The notes under the pieces are model-generated. The model did no database searches. It was not told where the DNA came from and saw nothing but the letters and a program-made list of their open reading frames with translations. The translations under genes and the position numbers were made by a program. Shown piece by piece: positions 39,514-50,303 of a stretch of 64,000 bases of DNA; within the stretch, counting starts at the first letter, position 1, and each line of letters starts with the position of its first letter. Source of the stretch: Closterium sp. NIES-65 (lineage: Eukaryota; Streptophyta; Zygnematophyceae; Desmidiales; Closteriaceae); contig CANXME010000519.1 of NCBI GenBank assembly GCA_948144175.1, positions 29,933-93,932 on the forward strand. The letters are read 5' to 3'.

Positions 39514-41511
39514 TCAAGAGGTGAGCAAGAGAGGCAAGGCAGGCACAAGACCCAGCTGAGTACAGAAGCGCTGATGATCACAAGGCGCAAGCGCCTTGGT
39601 GAAGATATCAGCAGTGTTGGCCTCAGAAGCCACGTACGCAAGACGCAGCTGACCACGCTGCTGCAGCTCACGAGCAAGGAAGTAGCGGAGAGCAATGTGC
39701 TTCGTTCTGTGATCCAGTCTCTGCTCTCGACACAAGGCCAGCATGGCCTTGTTGTCTACGTACAGCACTAGAGGAGAACGAGGCGGCTCTCCGAGGTCAG
39801 TCAGCGAGTAGGTGAGCCAGCGAAGCTCCTGTGCAGCCATGGCCCCGGCGTAGATCTCAGCCTCACAACTGGAGCCAAGAACAGAAGACGAGCGGGTAGC
39901 CCGCCACGAAACAGAGCCAGAACCAAGGCTGAAGGTGTAACCCTGTGACGACCGCTGCGTAGCCTGGTCGTCAGCCCAAGAAGCGTCTGCGTGCCCAGTG
40001 AGGACCACTGGACTCTGCCCTCCAAGCACAAGCCCCATGCCCGACGTACTGCACAAGTAGCGCAACACCCTCTTCGCTGCAGCCATGTGCTCCGGTCTGT
40101 GTCTCCCAGGAGCAACATAGCGTGCGAGAATGCTAAGAGGGTATGCAAGGTCAGGTCGAGTGCAGGTCATCAGGTACATGAGGCAGCCAACAAGCTCTGG
40201 GTACGGGCCACTCGACTCTACGGACTCATCCAAAGGCAGAGCTGAGAGCGAGTGGCGAGTAGGCAGAGGAGTGGCCTGAGGCGAGGAGTACGTGAAGCCG
40301 AAGCGCTGAAGGACCTGCTGCACCATGTGTGACTGAGTCAGGGTAATGGTGCGGCGTGCTATGTCCCGGGTGATCTGCAAGCCAAGGTAGCTGCGCAGTT
40401 CACCCAGGTCTGTGCACGTGTGTCTCTTCTGCAGCTCGGACTTCACGTGACGAGTCCAGCAGTGTCAGCTGTGGCAAAGACCAAGTCGTCGACGTACACG
40501 AGGATGTAGAACGGCGGCAAAGAAGTGTCGGTGCGCAGAAATAGCGACGGGTCGGCAGTAGTGGGAGCAAACCCAAGAGCCGCAAGTGTAGTCCTCAGTG
40601 TGTCGTGCCACTCACGCGGTGCCTGGCGCAGACCGTAGACTGGCCGCTGGAGGCTCCACTGGGTGCCAGGAGGAAAAGACCCAGTGAAGCCAGGTGGGCG
40701 GCGCAGCCAGATCTCCTCGTGCAGGCTGCCATGCTGGAAAGCTGTGCTGAAGTCAAGAGAGTGAAGCTCGTAGTCACGGTGAGCAGCTATGTGCAGCAGT
40801 ACCCGAAGAGTGGTCATCTTCGGGGTGGGAGAGAAGGTCTGAAAAGAGTCAACTTCCTGCTGCTGACTGAAGTCACGAGCCACGTAACGCGCCTTGAAGA
40901 CAGGCGGAGAACCCGGCGGCCGCTTCACCCTGAAAATCCACATGCCACTGACGATGTTCGCCCCAGGCGGGGGAACGTCGTCAACGTAGGTGCCTATGGA
41001 CTTCCAGGAAGCCATCTCTGCGTCCATAGCTGCCTACCACTGAGAGGAGTAGGGACCCTCTATCGCCTCCGCGTAAGAGCGCGGAGTCGGGATGTCAAGT
41101 GCATCCGGGTCTCCCTCAGGGGTAAGCAGTACGGACACGAGATGAGGTGAAGCAGCAGCCAGACACTGGAACTCCTCCTGCCTGTCCTCAAGGACGTCCG
41201 TGCCAAAGGCACACTCACCCCCGACGGACGGAGGACAGATAGACTCAGACTCAGCGACAAGACTAGAAGCGTAGTCTAGACGATAGCGAGCAGCAAAGTC
41301 GACGAGCTCAGCAACTAGGGCAGACGCAGCAGTGGACTCAAAGGAAGGGTCAGTGACGACAGTAGCAAGGAGACACGTGACCGTAGGATTGGCAGCACGA
41401 AGAGAGTCCGACTCCGAATCGGAAAGAGCAGGAAGAGAGGACTCAGGAGGAGAAGGCAAAGGGGCACGCAGAGGAGCAGTGGACGGACGCAGAGACATCC
41501 GGTGCGTGCCA
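39514..41511 (-). pseudogene. pol: RT/RNase H of D
   Basis: Minus-strand RT from SLRPSTAPLRAPLPSPPESS (41498) through VDFAARYRLDYASSLVAESE and a TAG at 41034 (CAG in C), then MDAEMASWKSIGTYVDDVPP, WIFRVKRPPGSPPVFKARYV, LHSLDFSTAFQHG and an intact YVDDLVFATADTAGL. A 1-base shift at about 40447 moves to KSELQKRHTCTDLGELRSYL, and the frame stays open to LLLTS and the natural stop at 39514. RNase H keeps GHADASWADD, SCEAEIYAGAM and YVDNKAMLALCREQ. Two lesions only, so the enzyme was recently intact. Confidence 0.93.
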
Positions 41512-41601
41512 GGGACAGGAGGAGGACGCTGACGCGAACCACGACCACTAGTGCGAGCAGCACGGACAGGCGACGCAGGGCGAGACGCAGGCTCACGACG
41601 C

Positions 41602-42571
41602 TCAGCAAGACCTCCAGTAGGACCAGTGTAGGGAGAAGGAGCAGGCAGTGGGGAGGACGGCTGTAAGTGTAACTGTGACGGGACAGGCTGTGGACACTCT
41701 AAGGCGGGAGACCAAGAACCTGCTAAAGGAGCGGAACGAAGTACGGCCGAAACCGCGTGGTGACTCTAGACACAGCAGGGACAACACCAGTATCCCCAGC
41801 GGCAACACCAGCGCCAGCAGCACCCCCAGCTCCAGTATCTCCAGCAGCACCAGTAGCACCCCCAGCAGGACCGTCTCCAGAACCGACAGCAGTAGCCTCA
41901 GCACCAACACCCTCAGCAGCTCCAGCTCCAGTCGTACCCGCAGGCCCAGCAGCTCCAGTACTCCCAGTACGAGCACCTCCGGGACCCGCGGCACCAGCAC
42001 CCTCAGCAGCCGGAGAACCTCCAGCTCCAGCAGCACGCCTCCAGCGCCGGGCAAACCACTCACGCAGCTCCTGTGAAGAGAGTGGCTCCCGTCGAGACGA
42101 AGCGCCCAGAGAACCTCCAGGCCCAGCACCGCCAGACCCCACACGAGTAGGCCCAACTCCCTAAGGCTCTGCACCTCCATGCTCAGCACCCCTAGGCTCA
42201 GAACCCTCAGGCGTAGCACCCCCAGGCTCAGCACCTCCAGGCTCAGCACCCCCAGTCGCAGTACCCCCAGGCTCAGCACCCCCAGTAGTAGCACCCGCAG
42301 GCTCAGCATCCCCAGGCGCAGCACCCACACGCTCAGCACCCCCAGAGTCAGCACCCCCAGGCTCAGCACCCTCAGCAGCACCAGAGTCACCAGTAACCTC
42401 GACAGGCTCGACTGCGTCTACCTCGGACACACCTGAAGGGGCAGGACCCTGAGGGGGGAGGGGGTCTACCGGGGGGGGACCTGGTACAAGGAAGAGCGGT
42501 GGCGGGGGGAGGGACGAGGTGCGGTAGGGGAAGAGGCGGTAGTAGGGGACCGACTCGTCAAACGTGACGTC
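41602..42571 (-). pseudogene. EPGGA-type linker of D
   Basis: Minus strand: DVTFDES and YYRLFPYRTPS-type text after the integrase, then VDAVEPVEVTGDSGAAEGAE and imperfect A-E-P-G-G repeats (42430-42161), a TAG at 42161 (GAG in element I), SSRREPLSSQELREWFARRW (about 42105-42046), a Gly/Ala-rich stretch and PYFVPLL with a TAG at 41723 (CAG in C). The alternative Leu-rich frame over the same bases is a shadow. Confidence 0.8.
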
Positions 42572-43387
42572 CTAGGAGGACAGAACACGGCGAGTGGTGG
42601 GGTGGTAGAACTGCCACCCTGGCGCGTCGGGGGGGAAGCCAAGGAAGACGCAAGGAGCAGCACGAGGGGACAGCTTGTCCGCAGACAAGTCGCGAACAAA
42701 CGCCCGAGATCCCCAGACACGGAACGCAGACGCATCGCCAACCTTCCCCATCCACAGCAAAGCTGGGGAGGTCTCTGGCATGGAGACCCTGGGGTGAAGG
42801 TTGATCTGATGCGCCGCGTACCGAACCGCAAACGGCCACGGACAATAAGGGGCAGCCGCATGCATCATGGACGTACGAGCGACATCCATGACCATGCCAA
42901 TGCGGCGCTCAGCAATCCCATTTTGCTGTGGAGAGTCCGGAAGCGTGAAGTTCTGGCGGATGCCTCGTGCACGACAGTAGGCTCGCAGAAGGCCAGAGGA
43001 GAACTCTCTGCCTCTGTCTGAGTGTTGACGCAGAACAGGAAAGTCCGAGCCGAAGCTTTGCCTGAGCTGGAGACGAGCTGCGCGGATCCAGTCGATCAAC
43101 ATCGCAGTGACATCACCCTTGCTGCGGAAGGGGAAGACTTTAGTGTAACGCGAGTAGTCGTCAACCACCAGCAGGAAGTAGCGCTCGTGACCCTGTCCAC
43201 GGACGCGGGCCAGGCCCCACACGTCCATGTGAAGCGTCTGCAGCGGGGCCTCTGTCGGAGGAAACTGGGAGGAGTGAGGGGCAGCCCGCTGCCGCCCCTC
43301 GACACAGGGGACGCAGGTAGGGCCAGGCCCAGGAGGAAGGGGAGGGAAGGACCGGGGAAGACCAGAGACAAGGACACGAGAGGCCAT
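42572..43387 (-). pseudogene. Integrase of D
   Basis: Copia integrase: CVPCVEGRQRAAPHSSQFPP, TLHMDVWGLARVRGQGHERY (first Asp), FLLVVDDYSRYTKVFPFRSK, LRQHSDRGREFSSGLLRAYC (second Asp), LPDSPQQNGIAERRIGMVMD (Glu), then WPFAVRYAAHQINLHPRVSM and CVFLGFPPDAPGWQFYHPTT. The triad is intact. It begins after a TGA at 43391 (CGA in siblings) and ends at a TAG at 42572 (CAG in siblings). It would insert the DNA copy with 5-bp duplications. Confidence 0.93.
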
Positions 43388-43390
43388 GCC

Positions 43391-45440
43391 TCAGAGACGA
43401 AGCAGGGAGGGGTGACCAAGGCGGTGGTGCCAGAGCAGAGTCTCGTGAGACAGGAGGCGACACGAGCAGGGGGCAGACTCAGGACCAGACCTGGACGCTG
43501 CAGCAAACATCTGACCCGACGCAGCTACCTGGCCAGACGCAGTGACTGGAGGAGACGCAGTGGTCAGTGTGTACAGGCTCGACCCCGGCCGACGTGTAAA
43601 CGTGGCCAGGTGTCGGCCTGTCCGAGCGTCCATGCAGTGAGTCACCCGCTGACTCGCAGGAGTGAACTGGTGAACCCCCGCATCCTGTAGGTCAGCACCA
43701 CTCACCAAGTTCGTAGAGAACGAGGGGAGGTAAAGACTAGACAGGGTGCAAGAGGGGGCCGCCGGACACGGGAGGACAGTGGAGTAGTGAGCAAGGACAG
43801 GACCCCCAGAGGGGTCAGCTAGAGAGACTGCAACTAGCCGGCCAAGCGGCGTGAGTGTGGTGCGGTCTCGAAAGAAGGAGCGAGAAGCCCCCGGGTCAAG
43901 GGTGAAGGTGTGGGAGGCCAAAGCCGACGCAGTACCTAAGAGAGCAGACTCACCAGCACCTGAGGGAGCAGACGCACGAGCACCTAGAGCAGCAGCCTGG
44001 CTAGCACCTAGAGCAGCAGCCTCACCAGTACCTAGAGCAGCAGTCTCAATGCCCGGGTCGGGCGGAAAACACCGGTAACAGTCACCCTCATCACTAATAG
44101 TCACAGCATACATGGCAGCAAGAATAGCATCAAAGTCAAGGTCAAAGACAGCTACTCCCGCCCTAGAAAGCTCGCCCCAGCGGGGGATCTTCGTGGCCTC
44201 CGGGAACTGGTGACGCCAAGCGTCCGTCAGGCGGCCAAAGCAGCGCTGGTTGGAGTGCGCACCCCCGCACTTCTCACCTGCACGGTCCCCGGTGCGTAGG
44301 ACGTAGGTGCACGGACCAGCACCCCCACCCCGCTGGCGTGCAGCGTACCACTCACGGAGCTGCTGAGGGGGGGGGATGTCACGAGTGCGCTGCTGCTGCT
44401 GCTGCTGCTGGCGCTGACCACCACCGGAGCTGACCCTCTGCGCAGCGCCACCCCGACCATCTCCACCTCCATCGCCACCGCCTCCTCCACCGCCGCCACC
44501 TCCGCCACCTCCGCTCCCACCGCCACCGCCGCCGCCGCCTCCGCCTCCACTGGCGCCACCGACACCTCCACCCCCGCCACCACCCCCACCGCCACCCCCA
44601 CCCCCTCCACCGCCTCCTCCACCGCCCCCGCTAGATCCTCCAGCGCCCCTGCCCCCCTTGCCCTTGCAAGAGCGGCGTCTCCCGCTAGGGGTAGACGCCG
44701 CACCGACCGACTCAAGCCCAACGAGGTCGGCCGCAGCAGTAGAGGCAACAAAGGGCAAAAGGGGGGAGGGAGAACACCCCTCAAAGATGGGGGTGCGAGG
44801 GTCACCACGAGAGGCTCCTACAGCGACTATGCTCTTCTCCGCTGCTAGGAGGGCCTTCTCGAGGAGGTCAACGGTGAGAGTGGTGGGGCAAACCGAGAGG
44901 AAGTGGTCCCTGACTATGCGAAGGGAGTCAGGGAGGCGGGTGACTATGTAGTAGAGAGTGATGTACATGGGGGGGGGGGTTCTTGGCGCAGAACTCAGCA
45001 GGGAGCGCAGCGCGGTAGTGAGTGTCACTAGTGCGGAGGTGCGTAATGAGGTCAGCGACTGTGGGAAAGGCAGCAAGGTCAGGGAAGAGGTACAGTAGCA
45101 TGAGGCGGCTCAGTGCAGCAATGGCAGGGGAAGAGTAGCGTGCAACTACAGCGTCGTACAAGGTCTGAGCACTCTTGTACTGGCTAAAGTGTGCACGCTC
45201 AGTGGTCGATAAGTGGCGGCGCACTGCAAGGCGAGCAGCAGCATCGCGCGTGGCCCACTGTGAGCGAACAGTGGGGTCAGCATCAGCAGCAGGGGCAGGA
45301 GAGGCACTAGAAATAAGGTCAAACAGGGAGAGACCGTCTGCCCTATCGCACTGTAGGAAAAGCTGTAGGTCATCTACCGAGACGTCAAAGTCAATGGCCC
45401 GACCCTCAGCGTCAAAAGCGAGGACACTAGGGGTAGCCAT
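43391..45440 (-). pseudogene. gag: Gag and protease of D
   Basis: Start MATPSVLAFDAEGRAIDFDV at 45440. The capsid-like part runs to CAKNPPP, where a run of 11 C (minus strand, 44979-44969) puts the frame out by one. It resumes as MYITLYYIVTRLPDSLRIVR in the 45076-43391 frame. Then follow a poly-Gly tract of about 75 residues, DIPPPQQLREWYAARQRGGG, the zinc knuckle CTYVLRTGDRAGEKC-GGAH-SNQRC, FDLDFDAILAAMYAV, the protease HTFTLDPGASRSFFRD (DPG for DSG), FSTNLVSGADLQDAG and the pre-integrase WHHRLGHPSLLRL. A TGA ends it. Same plan as C. Confidence 0.92.
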
Positions 45441-46434
45441 GACAGCAGTAGACTAGTAGCGCGAACATTGGGGTATGGGCAGTGCAGTGACAGAGGCACT
45501 GCTCTTAGCGGACAGGGCGGCTTGGGCGGCTCGGCGGCTCGGCAAGAACTGCAGCTCGGCGGCTCGGCGACTCGGCGGCTCGGGCGGCTCGGCGGCAACT
45601 GCGGTTCAGGCGGCTCGCGCGGCTCGGGCGGCTCGGGCGGCTCGGCGGCTTGGGCGGTTCGGGCGGCTCGGCGACTCGGCCGTACGGCGGCTCGGGCGGC
45701 TCAGGAGGCCTGGCGGCTCGGGCGGCGCTGGCGGCTCGGCAGTAGCCCGGCGGGGTCGCTTGAAGGCGGGGCCGGGGCCGGGAAGGGCGGGCGACGGACC
45801 GCAGAGGTAGGCGACGGGGCCAGAAGAGGCGGGGCCGGGCCGGGAAGGGCAGCGTCGGGGCCGCAAGGTAGGCGACGGGGCCAGCAGAGGCTGGGCCGGG
45901 CCGGGAAGGGCGGCGTCGGGGCCGAGAGACGGCGGCGCCGGGGCCGCGGGGTAGGCGACGGGGCCGTAGAGCGGCGGATTGGGGCCGGGAAGGGCGGCGT
46001 CAGGGCCGGGAAGGGCGGCGCCGGGGCCGCAGGGCTATGCGACGGGGCCAGCAGAGGCAGGGAGGGGCCGGGAAGGGCGTCGTCGGGGCCCTGGAAGGGC
46101 AGCGCCGGGGCCGCGGGGTAGGCAACGGAGTCGCTAGGGCGGCAGATCGGGGCCGGGAAGGGCGGCGCCGGGGCCGCAGGAGTAGGCAACGCGGCCGCTA
46201 GGGCGGCGGATCGGGGCCGCTAGGGCGGCGGGACGCAGCCGCTAGGGCGGCGCGACGGGATGGGGCCGCTAGGGCAACGCGACAGGGCCTCTAGCGCGAC
46301 GCGACGGGACCGCTAAGGCGGCGCGAGAGGGTCGAGAGAGGGGAGCGCGACTCGGGCAAGAACTGAGCGCGCTCCGGGCAGGAAAAAAAAGTTCGAATTG
46401 GTGGGCCCTAGGAACAGTTCCCACGAGGGAACCT
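45441..46434 (-). repeat. GC-rich leader of D
   Basis: About 1 kb. Plus-strand text has ggctcggcggctcgggc repeats (45500-45760), then gggccgggaagggcggcg repeats (45760-46250). GGGCCCACC (minus strand, 46408-46400) with a T-run lies near the primer site. No credible gene; Gly/Arg-rich open frames are artefacts. Same position as the C leader, but the repeat unit differs. Confidence 0.78.
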
Positions 46435-46445
46435 GCTCGATACCA
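46435..46445 (-). promoter_or_regulatory. Primer-binding site of D
   Basis: Minus strand tggtatcgagc, the tRNA-Met complement with one base missing; identical in element I. Confidence 0.8.
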
Positions 46446-46576
46446 TGAGAAAACTACAACGAGAATGAATGCACTATGAAAGAGTTGGGTACAAGTACTA
46501 ACCCTAATTGGGCTGTACCCCATATGGGCTACCCCACTACAGCCTACACAAAAGCATAAGCTATAGTGTTCTGACA
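46446..46576 (-). repeat. 5' LTR of element D (131 bp)
   Basis: Minus strand TGTCAGAACACTATAGC...TTTTCTCA. Carries the motif aattagggttag shared by most Cop-1 LTRs. Confidence 0.94.
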
Positions 46577-46581
46577 GTTTG

Positions 46582-47625
46582 TACGAGTATGCGTGTGCGA
46601 ATGAATTTGGGTGTGAATGGAATGTTCGTGTGTTTGTTTGCTTTCGCAATTTTTGCTTGAAGCATTCGCAAGTACTCGCGCATTGTGCGCTTCGGCAAAA
46701 CATCGTACGCGCTATGAACAGTACAAGTAGAAAGGACGAGCTCGCAAAGGAGCCCAAGATGGAAGCTTTGCGGTTCGGTTGAATTGATTGCATAGATTCA
46801 GTTCTATCCAACTTGAAATTCCACTGTTTTGTTTGGTTGACTTTAGTGTAGCAGGGCAGGCACTATAGAGGTACAATTTAGGTGAAGGTTGGATGTTGTT
46901 TGTCTGTATCTTCATGCTACAGGGCCAGGGGAAACTAGCGGAACCAGCATTTGGCTGGTTGGGCAAAGATAAAACATGTTCTGTTTTTAGGACCTGAACC
47001 TGGTTGTTTTCCCAGGTTGGAAAAACAGAACTAGAGGTTGTTTACCAACCTACCACCTGCTGTTTTGTCCAGCCAGGTTGGTTCTGTTGCTTGGAAATTT
47101 TGGAATCATCCCTGGTTGTTCCCAGGTTTATTCCCAAGGTCCTTACTAGCTAGAACTATTTATTCCTTCTCTGTTTGTACCTGGATATAGTCAATTTGAT
47201 TCAAGCGAATTCCTCCCTTCCTGGAATTTTGTTTCTACGCGGTGCGACGGTGGAATGCTACCCGAGTCAACGCTAGTACGCTAGCACTCCAACACTAGGC
47301 TAACGCTGTCCGAGCCATAACTTCGTAATGGCAGAACTTTTCGCGAGGCAACTTGGTTCATTTTAAAGTTCTTGGAGCGAGCTTCGATATAGGAAATTCT
47401 CAGCTTCATCCAATCGACAGTCTGCACGATACGTTGCGCGACGTTCAAGGTACTCTTGCTGTTTTGACTAAGTCCCTCTTGATCCCTCTCTCTACAAACT
47501 CGGACCCGAGGATAGGGGCTGGTCTTGTACCGGGCACCCAAGGACCCTTAGAGGTGACCCCGAGGAGAGGTTTTAAGTTTGATTGAGTCTTAATAGCTTG
47601 AGTTTATTTGGCCCTTACACCAAGA
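46582..47625 (+). repeat. 5' LTR of E, remainder
   Basis: Continues from 39168 (tacgagtatgcgtgtgcg) and aligns with the LTRs of B to ccaaga. Followed by agc and the primer site tggtatcagagc at 47629-47640. Confidence 0.92.
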
Positions 47626-47671
47626 AGCTGGTATCAGAGCTGCATTATAGTGATCCTCCTTATAGGTAGCT

Positions 47672-49370
47672 ATGGCGAGCAACACCTTGACAGGAGCTGG
47701 TTAATCTTCAGCCCAAGATCGTAGCGGCAGCCAAGATTCTGGTGTTTCAGCGCCAAGGGGAGCACGAACAAACTAGGGCTCGCTGGTCAAGGAGTGCTGA
47801 AGAACTTCACCGTCGAGAAGTTGAACGGTGAGGGTTATGATGATTGGCCTGGAACATGCAACTCTATTTCCGTCAGATTGGATTGCTGAAACTAATGATT
47901 GGGGAGGAGCCTAGACCGAGTGACCCCACGTTGCAGGAAGACTGGGACGAGCACTCCTCGGCTGGTCACTATTAGATGTCGCAGAGTTTGGAGCTGAACC
48001 AGCGTCACCACGTCATGCACCTGCTGCCGGAGGTTGAGTGCGGTCCGAAGGCGTGGACCGTATTAAAGGAGCTGCATGCCCCGACCTCCGTTGTTGCAAC
48101 GTTGATGCTGGAGAGGGAGCTGTCCGCGTTGCGCCTAGGCGAGGGAGAGCCGGTGCAACCTGACCTGGACAAGATGCGCGACCTCTACGCGAAGTTGGCG
48201 ACCGTGGGAATAACCTACTCGGAGCAGACCAAGTGTTTGAAGATGCTCTCGCTGCTGCCTGAATCGTGGCTTCAATTCACAAGCAGATTGAGCCTGCCGC
48301 AGAACCAGAGCTCGTGGACACTCGAGTGGGTGCGGACAAAGATTCTGGAGGAGGACTTCCGTCGCCGCCAACTGAGAGAAAGAGACAATGGCAGCAGCGG
48401 CTACGGGATGCAAGGGAGCCGACGTGGCAGAGGACGTGGCTTCGGTGGTGCTGGCTGCGGTGCAAACAAGGACGACGACTCCAACGACCAACAAGGAGGT
48501 ACTGGTTGGGGTCGCGGTGCGAAATCTGGCAATGGGGGCAAGTCGGGTGCTGGTGGCAAAATGAAAGGGAGTTGCTGGTATTGTGAGAAGGAGGGGCACC
48601 CCTGGTTTTTGTGCTATAAGAAACCTGATGGATGGACCCCCCAGAATCGTCACCAGGATGGCGGCGCGCGGAGGAACCAGAAAAACGGCGCGAACATGGT
48701 TGCCGATTCGTCCGACAACAACCCGAAGAGCAACGGCGGTGCGGAAAAGAAGAAGGAGCGCACCGCGGGCCAGTCCTTCCATATTGGAGAGCAGTGGGAG
48801 CAAGGAGACGCCTCTGCCAAGGTTGGAGCAGAGCTGCACCCCCTGGACTATTGGGTGTTGGACACATGCGCTGCTTGGATGATTCCGCGCAAGGACCTGC
48901 TGGACCACGTACGCGCTGCACCGATCAATGAGGTGTGCTCCGCCTCAGGACACGCGCTGAAGGTGGCTGGTGCGGGACGAGGTGCGTTTAAGGGAGCGGA
49001 TGGCAAGCCGGTGGTGCTGCACGGCGTTCTCCTCGTTCCTGAACTCAAGGCCAACCTCATCTCCCTCTGTAAGCTTGGCAAGGCCGGGGTGAGCACTAGC
49101 ACGGATGGGGCACGCACTTACAAGGGGCAGCTGGGCAATTGGGTGCTTTGGGATTTGCACGAGAGCACGGACGTGTACAGATGCATGTGGCAGCTGCCGG
49201 CCTTGGCGTGGCATGGTGGGGGGGGGCAGGCTGGAGAGGGGTCTGCATCCCAGGGGGAGTGCAACGCCGTTGGAGAGGTTGGTGTGAAAGTGTCGGCCAG
49301 ATCTGGGGAGACGGGTTGGGCAACGGCACACCGACGCTTGGGGCATGTGTCAATGCCCTTGTTGAAGTAG
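47672..49370 (+). pseudogene. gag: Gag and protease of E
   Basis: ATG 47672 starts MASNTLTGAG and meets a TAA at codon 11; two frame changes follow in the N-terminal 300 bases. From 47976 the frame is open: SLELNQRHHVMHLLPEVECG, KAWTVLKELHAPTSVVATLM, MLSLLPESWLQFTSRLSLPQ, GSRRGRGRGFGGAG and the zinc knuckle CWYCEKEGHPWFLC (CX2CX4HX4C). The protease box is VLDTCAAWMI, so DTG is DTC. SASGHALKVAGAGRGAFKGA and AHRRLGHVSMPLLK follow, then a TAG at 49368 (CAG in B). RNA-binding and particle function is inferred from the family. Confidence 0.92.
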
Positions 49371-50303
49371 TTGGAGAAAGATGGAGCCGTTAAGGGTCTG
49401 AAGCTGAACGGACAGCCACCTGATGACAACTGTGTAATATGTTTGCTATCCAAATTCACCCATTTCCCCTTCCATAGTGTGGTTGGCAGGAGCAAGAAGC
49501 CATTGGAGCTGGTCCACATGGACTTGTTGGGGCCGCTGCCGGTTCAGAGGCACAAGGGGCAGTGGTACTTTCTGACCATAGTGGATGATTGGAGCAGGCT
49601 TATGTGGGCATATCTACTGAAGCAGAAGGACCATGCCACCTCTACGATACGGGATGATTGGCTGCCATTCGTGGAGAAGCAAGCGGAGTGTGTGGTGAAG
49701 CGGATTAGGACAGATCGGGGTGGTGAGTTCCTTGGAGCTGAGATGACGGCCTGGCTCAAGGAGCAGGGCATCCAGAGGGAGCTGACCGCGGCTTACACCC
49801 CACAATCTAACGGTGTAGCAGAACGGGCAGACCGGACAATTCTCGAGATAGCTAGGGCGCTGCTCATAGAATCTGGGCTGGGCAACTTGATGTGGCCCCA
49901 TGCTGTTCGGCACGCTACTGTCGCTAGGAACAGGGTACTCACCAAGGTTGGGGATGACTCGTGGGTGCCGTTGGAGAGGTGGCTTGGGAGGAAGCCGCCG
50001 GTGGACATGCTGAGGGTGTTCGGTTGCATGGCAGTCGCCCACGTCCCCAAGACCTACTGCAGTAAGTTGGGGGCAAGTGCAATCTGGTGTGTGCATTTGG
50101 GGCTGGCTTCTGAGAGCAAGGGATGGCTACTGTGGGAACCATCCAAGAGTGTGTTATTTGACAGCAGGGATGTGAAGTTTGTTGAGGGCATGATGTATGG
50201 GAGCTGGGAGAAACAGCCGGTGGCCAGGGTGTTCCAGCAGATGGAGCAGATCACCATGCAGCTGGACCTGACTCCTAGTGTGTGGAGGAGGGAGAGGAGG
50301 TAG
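49371..50303 (+). pseudogene. Integrase of E
   Basis: Open frame of about 310 codons, same frame as the gag after the TAG. The zinc finger CXXC is NCVICLLSKF. The triad is visible: HMDLLGPLPVQ (Asp), RIRTDRGGEFLGAEM (Asp), YTPQSNGVAERADRTI (Glu). Then ARALLIESGLGNLMWPHAVR, DMLRVFGCMAVAHVPKTYCS and DSRDVKFVEGMMYGSWEKQP. A 1-base shift near 50280 ends it. This is the best kept Cop-2 integrase here. Confidence 0.93.

Larger units (their letters stand above)
39169..46576 (-). mobile_element. Cop-1 copia element D, complete (minus strand)
   Basis: 7408-bp copia element in the LTR of E, with gtttg at 39164-39168 and 46577-46581. LTRs of 131 bp differ at five positions. Order on the minus strand: 5' LTR 46576-46446, primer site, GC-rich leader, gag, protease, integrase, linker, RT/RNase H, primer hairpin (39322-39302), 3' LTR 39299-39169. 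It is older than C but younger than J. Confidence 0.95.

Noticed and set aside
48135-48908. Minus-strand frame of 257 codons antisense to Cop-2 gag (also 26984-27820)
   Set aside because: Antisense shadow of gag; Leu/His-rich text without domain similarity.
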